A DNA stretch of 64,000 bases, taken from contig NC_077233.1 of the NCBI RefSeq assembly GCF_027887165.1, forward strand, positions 182,589,114-182,653,113, in the 5' to 3' direction. How positions within the stretch are numbered: position 1 is the stretch's first letter; the number at the start of each line of letters is the position of its first letter. Shown here piece after piece: positions 46,061 to 56,939 of this stretch. The position numbers and the translations under genes were made by a program. Origin of the DNA: Monodelphis domestica (Eukaryota > Chordata > Mammalia > Didelphimorphia > Didelphidae). The notes under the pieces are model-generated. The model did no database searches. It worked only from the letters and a program-made list of their open reading frames with translations, and was not told the DNA's origin.

Positions 46061-47444
46061 AAATCAAGTCTTCATGATTGTGGGCCTTATTGGGTCTTAC
46101 CTACTCTACCACCTACTAATGTTAGAGTTACAGAAGGCTGGAGATGAGTTTTGAGAATTATGCCCAGATTTGAAGGGATTTCTTGTGAAACTTGTTTTTA
46201 ATTTGTGGAGTCATACGTTTGGTATGAGCAAAACTTTTTTGCCACTTTTTTTTGGGGGGGGGTAAAAATGTATTCCTTTTGCAACCTTCATAATGGGCTT
46301 TGTTGTAGTATTCTGAAGGTCACTGGGAGATAGTCCCTTGTAGACCAGAAACAGAACATTGTATTGGTTATAAAATGAGTTCTGAGTCTAGGCTAGCTGT
46401 GTTGAAGGTGACAAAGAGTTTCCATTGTATTTATGCTTTAGAAATAGACAAATACTACAAATCATGGTTTGATCGTTTTGTTTATTGTGTAGACTTAAAA
46501 TGATGGAGAAAAAGTTAATACAGATTAAATTTTAAAGTGTCATATGTACTTTTTCCAGAGAGCCCCCATCAATTCAAAGGGAACATCCCCATTGGACTGG
46601 ATTCAAGAGCCACTGGTATGTGTATTGGAAGCCCTGATCAGTTTGGCAGTATTTGGTCATTGAGTAGCAAGACTTTAAATAGTTGATTTATATCTACACA
46701 AATGGATTGTTAATAATGCAAAAATTTGTTCTAGTTAATTTTTAAAGTTCACTTTGGTTTTTAGTTTTTAGGATAGAATTATGGTATTTGAAGGCTACTA
46801 GGTCACCTGCACTAAAGGAATTTCTCTTTAGATTTCTCTTTTCCATTTCTAACTCTTCTCCAAGGTGAGGATACTGCCAGAGAAACATAGACTTATGAGA
46901 CTGGTTATTATTGGAATAATTGTTGGGAACCCCAGTCTTGGTTACTCATGAGTTGGCTTACTTTCAGTTTCAGTGGGGTGCTTTGATGAATCATAGTCAC
47001 AATTATCTACTTAGCAGTTTAAGGACTCCTCTAAGGTCATTCTCATTTCCTGGGGCCCTTGGGATAGTGTGTTATAGGAAAGAATGCTGACTACAGCTGG
47101 GAAGTCAGAGCAGTTGGAATCCAAAGGTCCAAAAGATTCTCATTTCATAAAGTAGAAGCCATAGAATTTGGGTGAGGGGGCGGTGCTATGCATAGTTGGA
47201 ACCAATATTAAAGGGGATTGGAATTTGGGGATCTTAGCTTGTAATTGTTTTAATCTTGAAGGTTAGAATGGATGCTTTGCTGTTGCTTTTTTTTTCATTT
47301 CCACCTTCCCCAGAAACCACAAAGTCTTATCTATCACCAAATTCTCACAGAAGTGTTTCAGGATTTCAAAATGAAAAGATTCACTAGAGCAGCAATTCTG
47401 AAAGCTTTTCGTTTTCAGGACCTCTCACTCTTAAAAATTACTGA
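46061..47444. other. Intron-like DNA with one weak exon candidate
   Basis: No gene recognised. At 46,559-46,615 a 57-bp segment lies between TACTTTTTCCAG and GTATGT, so it could be a small exon of the same plus-strand gene. It has no ATG, is open in one frame (…SKGTSPLDWIQEP…), and is not otherwise supported. A G-run at 46,253-46,262 and T-runs are the only other marks. Confidence 0.3.
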
Positions 47445-47590
47445 AGGCTGTAGGCATTAGGTTCAAATGTGGCCTTAAGATACTTCCTAGCTGTTTTAAG
47501 TTAATCATAATTGCCTAGCCCTTACTGCTCTGCCTTAGAACCATTGATTAATATTAATTCTAAGATGAAGGTTAGGGTTAAAAAATATCT
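47445..47590 (+). mobile_element. CORE-SINE 3' part, sense
   Basis: Starts inside the element: GTAGGCATTAGGTTCAAATG, CTTCCTAGCTG (CORE partly lost), TTGCCTAGCCCTTACTGCTCTGCC, CTAAGATGAAGGTTAGGGTTAAAAA tail. Confidence 0.75.
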
Positions 47591-47889
47591 ATAATTGAGA
47601 ATTCCCCCCAAAGAGTTTTCTTTATGTGGGTTAAATATATTGATATTTACTATATTTCAAATGAAAATATCTTAATATTGTTATGAAATGTTTTCATCTT
47701 GAAGACCAGGGTCCCTGGATCACAATTTGAGATAAACTTCATTAGAGAAAAGCCTTCAGAAGTAGGGATAATCTCAAGCATACAAATTCTATTTAGTAAT
47801 GTAGTGAATTTTGAAGCCCCTAATGATTACACATAAAGTTTACTAAAGTCTTCTCTGGAGAAATATGGACATAAAGACTCAGACAGAAA

Positions 47890-49905
47890 AACTCTTTATT
47901 TTTTAAATTAAATTAAATGTATTTAATTTTTTTCATATCGTTCATTTTTTTGTGAGTAGTCTTATAAAAACAAAACACACAAACAATAGAAAAATCACAT
48001 TCATTCATCTGCATTCTGTCTCCCCCAAAAAGTTCTTTCTCTGGAGGTGGATAGCATTCTTTGTCCTTAGTTCCTTAGTGTAGTCTTGCACTCACAGGTT
48101 TGGCCGGTCCTGTGCGATCCTACTTGGGGTAACAAAAGAGAATGGACACTATATGAAAAGCATGCTTCACACAAAGTATATATAGGCAAAAACCACAGGA
48201 ATTTATGACTTTACATTCCAGGAACCCAACCTTGGTCCTGGGATAGGTAGGTGTTCAAAGGTTAATCCACATCTTCTTTTAATGCAAATCCAAACTAGGG
48301 GAAGAGAAGGCCCACCTTACCACAATTTGCTTTTCACAGATGTTATCATACTTCCTTTGTGTTTACTGTTCCAACCTTGGTCCTGGGATGGGTAAAGGTT
48401 AATCCACATCTTTGTCTGATGCAAAAGAGGAGGCCCACTTCACTGCACCTTAGGATCTTTGTATTGCTGAGAGTAGCTAAGTCTATCAGAGCTGATCATT
48501 CCATAATTTTGCTATTACTGTGTATAATGCTTTTCTGGTTCTGTTTATTTCCCTCTACATCAGTCTATCAAGGTCTTTCCAGCTCTTTCTGAAATTCTCC
48601 AGTTCATCATTCCTTACATGATAATGGTATTCCATCACCATCATATACCACAATTTGATTAGCCATTCCTCATTTGATGGACATCCCTTCAATTTCCAGT
48701 TCTTTGCCACCACAAAAAGAGCAGCTATAAATATTTTTGTACACGTAGGTCTTTTTTCCTTTATGTTCTCTCTTTGGGATATCTAGTAGTAGTAGTATTG
48801 GATCAAAGGGTACTACTATGCATTGTTTTATAGCCCTTTGGACATAGTTCCAAATTGTCCTCCAAATTGATTGGATCAATTCACAGCTCCAACAGCAATG
48901 CATTAGTGTCCCAATTTTGCCACAACCCCTCCAACATTTATTTCTTTACTATTATATTGGCCAGTCTGTTAGGTTTGAGGTGGTACCTTAGAGTTGTTTT
49001 CATTTGCATTTCTCTAATCAAGAGGGATTTAGAACATTTTTAATATGGTTATTGATAGCTTTGGTTTCTTCATTTGAAAATTGCCTATTTATATCCTTTG
49101 ACCATTTGATTGTGTTCTTTGAAATTTGATTTAGTTCTTTATATATTTGAGAAATGAGACTTTTATCATAGAAATTTGTTATAAAATTGTTTTCACAGTT
49201 TCCCTTCTAATCTTGGTTGCGTTGGACATGTTTGTAATTGTGTTCATATAATTCCTTTGTCTTGGCAAATAGATTCCCCAGGTATTTTATATTGTTTAGA
49301 GTGATTTTAAATGGAATTTCTTCAACTCTTGCTGCTGGACTTTATTGAAAAAATATAGAAATGCTGATCATTTATGTGAGTTTATTTTGTATCTTGCTAC
49401 TTTGCTAAAATTAATTATTTCAACTAATTTTTTTAGTAGATTCTTTAGGGTTCTCTAAATACATCATCATGTCATCTGCAAAGAGTGATAGCTTAGTTTC
49501 CTCTTTGCCTTTAACCCCTTCAATTTCTTTTTCTTCTCTTATTGCTAAAGCTAACATTTCTAGTATAATATTAAATAATAGTGGTGGTAATAATGAGCAT
49601 CCTTATTTCATTTCAGATCTTATTGGGAAGACTTCTAATTTATTCCCATTGCAGATGATACTTGTTGATGGTTTTAGGTAGATACTACTTATTATTTTAA
49701 GGAAAGGCCCTTCTATTCCTATACTTTTCCTAGTGTTCTTAATAGAAATGGGTGTGTATTTTGTTGAAGACTTATTCTGCATCTATTGAGATAATCATGT
49801 GATTTCTGTTAGCTTGGTTATAGATATGGTCAATTATGCTGATAGTTTTCCTAATATTAAACCAGCCTTGCATTCTTGTTATAAATCCTACCTGGTCATA
49901 GTGAA
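47890..49905 (-). mobile_element. L1, antisense, with solo LTR insertion
   Basis: Antisense 3' end from about 47,890, ORF2 C-terminal blocks (CTCTGGAGGTGGATAGCATTC; AGCCATTCCTCATTTGATGGACATCCC; GGATCAATTCACAGCTCC), then the RT palm with the reverse complement of FADDM at about 49,470-49,485 and GFIP near 49,885. At about 49,220 the register jumps from the TKIRR-type segment to the LYEHN-type segment, an internal deletion. A 369-bp LTR is inserted at 48,079. Confidence 0.75.
48079..48447 (-). mobile_element. Solo LTR with 6-bp target duplication
   Basis: TG...CA termini (plus: TGTAGTCTTGC ... CACTGCA) and an exact 6-bp duplication CCTTAG (48,073-48,078 and 48,448-48,453). The minus strand reads TGCAGTGAAGTGGG at the start, GCCTATATATACTTTGTG (TATA) about 110 bp before the end. 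A 6-bp duplication suits class II (ERVK-like) integrases. It carries an internal imperfect duplication: CAACCTTGGTCCTGGGAT..GGT..AGGTTAATCCACATCTT occurs at 48,228 and 48,371. Confidence 0.82.
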
Positions 49906-50817
49906 TCTCCTTATTCTCTTAATGAGAACTCAACAGAAAGGGGCTTAACCATATAGTGCTGCCAGATTCTTTCTTATAGATTCAACTGATTGGGGTCTTG
50001 ACAGGACACAGCTATGGGAAAGTACTAGGGTAGGAGAAATTTACAAAAGCTATATTCACCGGTGTTCTGCCTCCTGGAGTCCCTGGCTACATGTTATCAA
50101 TTCTATTTCTGATAATAGGATGTTAGAGAAAAAGGTTTCAGCACCAGGGGTCAAGATAGCAGACATAATGAATCATTGTATATATGTTTTATTATATATG
50201 AGAGAACAGAGCAGTAAACTCAACTTTCCCCTCATTCATTAAATGTATTACATTCTTATAGGCGATTATTTATATAACTGTATATGTACAGAAAATTTGA
50301 TGGTTTGGTAAAAATGTGTTTGTTCATCAGCTCTTTGTGTAAATGTAGTTTCCTAGGACACTGTAATCTGTTTGAATTGCTTAAGGACAATGTAATTTGT
50401 AGCTTCATAACAAAAATTTAAAAAGAAAGCATTTTAGCAAAACTAATGTATCAGATGATTCTGATTTTACATTAGCACTATCAAAATGACTGAATCACTT
50501 AGTGAATATTCTTTTTGACCCCAGTGGCCCTGTAGGCCACTTAGAAGATAATGATATGGCAGCTGCAGAAAAGGATAAAAAGTATACATGCATCTTATTA
50601 AAAGCAGCTTGTTTTACAAGCTGGTTGGCAATCTGCAGGTTTTTAAAATGCTAAAACACATATTTCATTTTCCTAATCTTTACATTTTGATTGCCAGAAA
50701 CTCTATAGAAAAAGTACACATTTGTAGTAGGGAAGGACCATCTATCCTCATTGAATGTACCTACTGCAGCCAGGATCACCCACCTGAACATATCATCTGC
50801 TAACCATACATTCTATA
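49906..50817. other. No gene or assigned repeat
   Basis: AT-rich, several short frames, no recognised repeat except possible L1 debris at the left edge. Confidence 0.4.
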
Positions 50818-50905
50818 AGAATTAGCATTTATATAGCACTCTAAGGTTTGCAGAGTGCTCTACCTTTATTATCTCATTTAAATGCTATGATATTTCCTTT
50901 TAATG
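50818..50905 (-). mobile_element. MIR/THER-type fragment, antisense
   Basis: AGCATTTATATAGCACTCTAAGGTTTGCAGAGTGCTCTACC and TTATTATCTCATTTAAATGC, the 3' landmarks of this SINE group. Confidence 0.75.
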
Positions 50906-51599
50906 AGTGAAAAATACCTTTAGTAAATAGTTCATCTTTTACAGTTCTTTTCAGAATTACGTCTTATCAAAAACATTGCTGCTCCAGAGCCACAGCAATG
51001 TTATTGATGATACTTTTAGAATTCAGTTTATTAGAAAAGACTATGTTGCCAACCTTGTTCATATACAAATAAATGGAGGTAGACCAAGCCTGTTGGCGTT
51101 GGAGATAAATAAGGCAGCCAAAACTCATTAAGTTACTACCTACTTCCCAAGGAGCAGATGCTATTGCAAATAATTTTGGAAGTGAGAATAACATTAGAGC
51201 AATAGCTTTAGAGATGGTGTTTGTTCTTGAAGCCATGACTGACAGTCAGTAGAAGATTAACTAGATACTATATTTGTCTACCCCAGTAACTATAAACTGG
51301 AGATGTGTCTATTGTTGACACTCTCCCCAAAAAGAAGCCATGAGTATTGACCCTAGAGAATCTTCCTAATATTCTAACTGCTCTCAAGCACCAGCCCTAC
51401 ATCCCAGCACTGAAAGTAGAAGTAACTAAGCTAGAAGCTGCTGGTAAGAAAAATATATCACTTAGCAAAAGTAATAGCCATGAAAGGAACTAGCTGCAAA
51501 AATGTCAGCCATCAAGAGCCAAGGGCCACATTTAGTACTAAATCTTTGGGCAGTTTTCCTGTTACTGCTTATAACAAGCTAAGAATAGATGGCATCTGG
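50906..51599. other. No gene or assigned repeat
   Basis: A 60-codon plus-strand frame ends at about 51,127 (…RKDYVANLVHIQ…) and an 89-codon antisense frame overlaps it. Either could be the trace of a processed pseudogene, but I recognise no parent protein. Confidence 0.3.
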
Positions 51600-51710
51600 A
51601 ATGTTGAATGTTAACTTCTTTAGGGCAGGGACCATCTCATTTTTATCCTCAGGACCTAACATTGTGCCTGGCATATACTAGATACTTAATGACACTTGTT
51701 GATTCTAAGC
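51600..51710 (+). mobile_element. L2 3' end, sense
   Basis: TTTAGGGCAGGGACCATCTCATTTTTATCC, GACCTAACATTGTGCCTGGCATATACTAGATACTTAATGACACTTGTTGATT: the characteristic L2 3' terminus. Confidence 0.85.
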
Positions 51711-51944
51711 CATATAAATATTTACTATCTTGTGGGGAATTTGGCAGCTTGATGTAGTGCTCTGACAAGATACCAGTAATTTTTATGTTGGTGATAGCAG
51801 CTACCCTGCCTAAGGATGTATAACAATATCTTTTTTTTTTCTTTACCTCTTTCATTTACTCCCAGATATCTTCGGATGCCCTTGAGAAGAAGAACTTTTG
51901 GCAGAAGGTTTGCAGAAAACAGCATCAATTGCAGGATTGAGTTG

Positions 51945-52145
51945 AAGGCGTGTGATGCAATGGAAAGAGCACTGGATTTAGAATCAGAGAGCTGCGGTTC
52001 AAATTTCAGATTTATCTTTTATTAATACTTGTGTAAACTTGGGGAATCTACTTAATCTCAGTGATCCTTGGTTTTCTCATCTACAAAATGACAGAGTTTA
52101 ACTAAATAGATGGATCTATCCTAGAAAAATCTAATTCTAGATATC
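51945..52145 (+). mobile_element. Old CORE-SINE, sense
   Basis: GATGCAATGGAAAGAGCACTGGATTTAGAATCAGAG head, GCGGTTCAAATTTC, CTTGGGGAATCTACTTAATCTC, TCTCATCTACAAAATGACAGAGTTTAACTAAATAGATGG. CORE partly deleted. Confidence 0.8.
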
Positions 52146-52329
52146 GGAGCAGGGCAGCATCTGAAAGTCTATACTATAAAGAATCTATAGCATTTCCTCC
52201 CATAGCACTAGTGAAACAGATTCTCTTTTGGTTCCCACCAAAATTAAAAGCTATTCAGTTTGATTCTGTAAACTTAGTTTATCAAATGCCTGTTACTGAA
52301 AAGGATACTACTATCCTCCCAATTAGGCT

Positions 52330-53070
52330 TACAACTTAGATGTCATCTTACCTCCAATTTCTTAACCCCTTCATATCCAATTCCTATCATATCCATTTTC
52401 ATAACAATTTTTCTATATGCTTACTTCTCTTGACACTATACCATCCTGATGCAGGTCTCATCACCTGAACCATTACCATAACCTTCTATTTGGTCTCCCT
52501 CCCTTAAGTTTTTTCTGCTCCATTCAAGCCTCTACTTAGCTGTTAGATTGATTTCTAAAGTGCCAATTGTACCATAAATATTATTCCTATCATTCAATAA
52601 ATTTTAATAGTTTCCTATTATCTCCAGAATCAAATGTAAAAATCTCCATTTGGCTTTCACTGCCCTTCTAAATCTGATCCCTTGCTTATTTTTCTAGTCT
52701 TATATCTTGCCCCACTCTATGTACTCTGGTACTTAATCCTTGTGCAAGATACTTCATCTCTTGACTGCTTGTCTTTACATTTGCTAATTCCCTGTGCTTG
52801 GAATCCTCCCCCCTCACTCCCCTTTCCATCCTCTTGACCTCAGCTAAAGTCTCACCTTCTACAAGAAGCTTTTCCCCATCTTCCTTAAATCATAGTGCCT
52901 TTCCTCTGAGATTACCCCAATTTCTCCTGTATATGTCTTGTTTGTACATATTGTCTCCCTATTTGTGAACTTGAGAGCAGGGTCTGTTTTTTGCTTTTCC
53001 TTGTATTCTACCATTTAGAATTAGTGCCTGCCTGTAGTAGATGCTTTAAAAATGCTAGTTGATTGACAGT
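52330..53070 (+). mobile_element. L2, sense, ORF2 C-terminus to 3' end
   Basis: AGTTTCCTATTATCTCCAGAATCAAATGTAAAAATC, CCCTTCTAAATCTGATCCC, TAAAGTCTCACCTTCTACAAGAAGCTTTTCC, TATGTCTTGTTTGTACATATTGTCTCC, and the end AGTGCCTGCCTGTAGTAGATGCTTTAAAAATGCTAGTTGATTG. One of the longest old LINE copies here. Confidence 0.82.
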
Positions 53071-53789
53071 CTATGTAAGACATATTGCTAGATGTTAGAG
53101 AGAAAAACCAAAAGAAAAATGATCCCTTAGGGATTTTGATCTACTGAGAAAGGGATATAACATATACAGTTATTATATTAATGTAGCTAATACAATGAGT
53201 GAGAATCTTGAAATATGGTATGATAAAGGAAAGTTTTACCAAAGAGGCAATACCAAAGGGAATTATATATATGTACATATATATTATAAAGACTTTTGAG
53301 AGGTGATAGTGTAGAAGTGAAATCCAAAGGGGACAGTTTATACAAATACCAAATAGAGATAGGATATTACATTTAGAAGAAGAGCAGTTTGACTGGAACA
53401 GAGATATTGTGAATGGGAGTTTATTAAATCTTCCTTACAGAGATCTTTAAACACTAAACTAAGAAATATGTATTTATCCTAAAGGCATAGGGAGCCATTG
53501 AAAGATTTGGAAAGAAGGGAGTGAAATGATTAGACTTATATTTTAAGAAGATTATTTGAGCAGATGTATAGAAAATGGATTGGAGAGAAGAGGGATTGGA
53601 AGTCCAGGAGATTAAAGCTACTGTAGTCTAGGCAAGAGTTGATGAAGACCTGACCTAAAGTAATGGCTGTGTGTGGAAACATGAAGGTAGAATTGACAAG
53701 ATTAATCAGCTTTTAGATAAATAAGTAAAAGAAAGTCTAGGACTAACCTTAATGTCTAAGAAGATAATACTATCGAAGAAGGATCATCA

Positions 53790-53945
53790 AGTTGAACTAC
53801 CTTATTTTATAGTTAAGAAAACTGAGCCTTAAGATAAGATTAAGCAACTTGGTCAAGGTCACTTTGTAATAAATGGTAAAGCCAAAATTCCAACATAGGT
53901 TAACAGATTTCCAAATCTAGTACTCCTTCCACAACATCATTTTCT
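53790..53945 (-). mobile_element. MIR-type SINE, antisense
   Basis: ACCTTATTTTATAGTTAAGAAAACTGAGCC, AAGCAACTTGGTCAAGGTCAC, AAATGGTAAAGCCAAAATTCCAAC. Confidence 0.75.
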
Positions 53946-54239
53946 GTTATGCAGCATATTACCTCAAAAGGGGATGAGATACTCTCAAGAGAAATTGCAA
54001 CGTTTAGAGGAGGGAAGGCATGAAAGTTCAATTTTTGGACAGAGATGTTAATGGCATCTGGGAGGAAATGCCCATTAGGCAATTGACCATAGTATGGTGA
54101 AGATCAAAAGAAAGATTGGAACTAGATACATAGGTTTGGTAGTCATCCTGAATAGATGTTATATTTGAACCCATATGAAAAGATGAGAAGATAAAGGAAG
54201 AGAATCAGTCAAGTATAGAGAATTCTTGCATTTGTAAAT

Positions 54240-54800
54240 TTGCGTTACACAAATTTGGCTTTATGTAAAGAATTCCAAAAGAAATCTGTATTCCCAAAAA
54301 ACATTAACTTTATTGTATATTATTGTGCTCTCACTCTTCGCTCCTGCCCCTTGACTTGGTGTCCTCTGGCCTCCCCCAAAAACCCCCTAAGTAAAAGCTG
54401 AACAACAGATATGTAGATAGACTGCTGCCAGCAGGATCCAGGCTACCTAAAGGGGAGGTTTTTGTCCCATTCCACCCACTCACTATTATGTCCTGCTCCT
54501 ATGTATTCACCTTCCCTCCATCTATGTTTGGTTACTATATGTCCTCTTCTGTCTGCATCCATATTCAGCCCCCATGTGCCAGCACCCTGCCCCTCTGTGT
54601 TCTTCTCTGTTTTAGCCAGGCTACCAGGTGGCAAGCCTTGGCTACTCTTCACAATAGTCCATTTATATAAAGCAAGAGCCATCTGTATTTATCTGTTATC
54701 TGCTATGTGCTAGCATATATGAAAATACAAAGAATGAAACATTTCTCACTCACAGTGGTTGTCACAACATTTGTGGTTAAATGGAAGTAGACAACACTAC
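54240..54800. other. Unidentified segment inside the L2 copy
   Basis: Does not share L2 landmarks. It starts with a hairpin AAATTTG CGTTACA CAAATTT (54,237-54,257), then CTTTATGTAAAGAATTCC and a pyrimidine-rich middle with a stretch of overlapping open frames (54,443-54,713). The beginning resembles ends of some pogo/Tigger-type DNA transposons, but I cannot find matching inverted ends. Confidence 0.35.
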
Positions 54801-56232
54801 TAAAAGAGTAAAAAGAAGAAAAGAATTATGACAACATTAGATTACGCCTACACTTGAGAGTTTTTATATGGGTAATGAGTTAGCAAAGAATACTGAGAAA
54901 AAAATCTAGGAGGCAAATGTAGAGCAGTATCAAGAAAACCTAGCAAAGAGAATATTCAGGAGTTAAAGGTAGTTATCATTGTCAACTGTAGAAGGTAATT
55001 GAGATGGAGTAGGACTGAGAAAAGACAATCAAACCTGGAAATTAAGAGATCATTAGTAACTTTGGAGGGAGCAGTTTTAGTGGAGTGATGAGGTTAAACC
55101 CAGATAAAAGGTTGAGTGGGAGAAGAGGAAGTGAAGGCATTGAGTGTAGAGAACTTTTTCCAAAGACTGGTAGAAAAATGGAGAAATCTTGATAGGAGGT
55201 TGAAGAAATGGAATTAGAATGTTTGGGTGAGTATTTACATGAACATTAAAGTTCTGTAGTTTAAGGTCATGAATTAAGGAGGAGAGATTATGAAGTAGAG
55301 TTGGTATAAAGATTAGGGCTACAGATTGGAATAAAGGAAAAGATATTTTTGAGATATGGGGTGGAGCAATAAGGGAGTTCAAGATGGCTGCCCTCTTTTC
55401 TCAGGAAAATTAAAGTCAAGGACAATTTATATATGTAGAGGACATTTCTAGATTAGGGAAATATGCAACAGCCTCTGAGGGGAGAGATTCAAGGAAGTGT
55501 AAAAGGATTATTCACTGTGAGTGCAGTTGAAAATGAATACCATGGCAGACTTCTGCCAGTTAAACTAGATGAACAGAGAGGTAAAAATAATAAGGATGAT
55601 CCAATATTGGCAGATCATGAGTAGTCAAATAGGAGGGTAAGAGAGTGAAGGGAGGGGATAGTTGAATTAGCCATGAATTTGTTGGCTACATGGAGAAGAT
55701 AGTTAAGCCACAGTAAGGCTAGTGAACTGAGATCCGAGGTTGAAAGATGGAAGTTTTAAGATAAATAGAAGGATGAGAGATCAGAAAGAAAAATTGTACC
55801 ATTCAAAATTATGGAGGTAATAAAATTCTGAGTAATAGAAATAAGATTTGACCATCCCTTTGAGAGCCTGAGATTATATCAAGATATATACTTGTTCACA
55901 ATACCCTCTTAGCCTCCACCCAAGGTCTGTACTGTGCAGACATGGTGTTAGATCTTTTGAACCCACTGCTAGGACAATCCCTGGTTCTATTTTGGGAGCA
56001 TAGAATAAAGACTGGGAAAAATAATGAGATTTAATCACAAATTGGCCCAATTAAAAGTTTCCAGGATTCCTTTAACCAAACATTTGAAGCATGTCTGAAA
56101 CTCAGAACTCTCATCCTTAGCACTTTTCTCCAATAAGGATAAAGTAGTTTTCCATACTGATCTTGAATACGAATATGGAATCTTAACAATTGAACTCAGT
56201 CCCTTGGAAAAAAGTAGAAATGAAAGTAGAAC

Positions 56233-56336
56233 TTGGCCTCATTTTATATTTGAGGACAGGAAAGGAATTGACCAAGTGATAGAATTGGCCTCATTTTATA
56301 TTTGAGGACAGGAAAGGAATTGACCAAGTGATAGAA
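56233..56336. repeat. Perfect 52-bp tandem duplication
   Basis: Two copies, period 52 bp (56,233-56,284 and 56,285-56,336), beginning TTGGCCTCATTTTATATTTG and ending GACCAAGTGATAGAA, with no visible difference. The unit is MIR-like antisense debris. Identity between copies implies a very recent duplication. Confidence 0.92.
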
Positions 56337-56389
56337 ATTAATAAATCATTCTAGTTCTTATTCCTTTTTATTCTTCAAGTCAAGTATTC

Positions 56390-56565
56390 TTACTACTCTT
56401 ATTTCATGATCCCTTTCCTATTCACTCTTCAAGCTAAAATTCCCTCATACTTTCTTAGATCACTTTGGATTTCTTTATCCATTCCATCTTATATAGTTAT
56501 CTGTACACATATCATGCTTCTTCAGTATACTGTAATCTCTTTGAAGACAGGAGTTGTATTTTTTT
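56390..56565 (+). mobile_element. L2 3' region, sense
   Basis: TTCAAGCTAAAATTCCCTCATACTTTCTTAGATC and ACTGTAATCTCTTTGAAGACAGGAGTTGTATT, the part of L2 that precedes its 3' terminus. Truncated near a SINE insertion. Confidence 0.6.
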
Positions 56566-56577
56566 TAATGTGTAGAC

Positions 56578-56783
56578 ATTTTTTTTTAAACCCTTACCTT
56601 CCGTCTTGGAGTCAATATTGTGTATTGGCTCCAAGGCAGAAGAGTGGTAAGGTCTATGCAATGGGGGTCAAGTGACTTGCCCAGGGTCACACAGCTAGGA
56701 AGCACCTGAGGCCAGATCTGAACCCACGACCTCCCATCTCTAGGCCTGGCTCTCAATCCACTGAGCTACCCAGCTGCCCCCTT
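56578..56783 (-). mobile_element. CORE-SINE, antisense
   Basis: T-run, AAACCCTTACCTTCCGTCTTGGAGTCAATA, GACTTGCCCAGGGTCACACAGCTAGG, GACCTCCCATCTCTAGGCCTGGCTCTCAATCCACTGAGCTACCCAGCTGCCCCC. Well preserved. Confidence 0.9.
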
Positions 56784-56939
56784 CATTTTAATAGTAATCT
56801 AATTTCATTATCACAAAGGAACCAACACATCAGGATCCTAACATCTGAATCACTCAGAAAGATAGATTTGGGAACTGTAACTGAAATGGCACAAGTATCT
56901 GTCATTGAAATCTCTGCTTTTTTGCCCCTAATGCTATGT

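Larger units (their letters stand above)
53260..55880 (-). mobile_element. L2, antisense, long decayed copy
   Basis: Blocks such as GGCATAGGGAGCCATTGAAAG, TGTAGTCTAGGCAAGAGTTGATGAAGACCTGA, CCCATTAGGCAATTG, and GAGATCATTAGTAACTTTGGAGGGAGCAGTTTTAGTGGAGTGATGAGG are, from memory, antisense L2 RT coding sequence. No frame survives. A MIR (53,790-53,945) and an unidentified segment (54,240-54,800) interrupt it. Confidence 0.6.

Noticed and set aside
51709..51712. Apparent host gene at the L2 3' end
   Set aside because: The conserved-looking sequence is the standard L2 terminus, not an exon.
51866..51944. Exon-like segment after a strong pyrimidine tract (CTTTACCTCTTTCATTTACTCCCAG)
   Set aside because: The acceptor is good, but no donor follows before the SINE at 51,945, so no exon can be closed.
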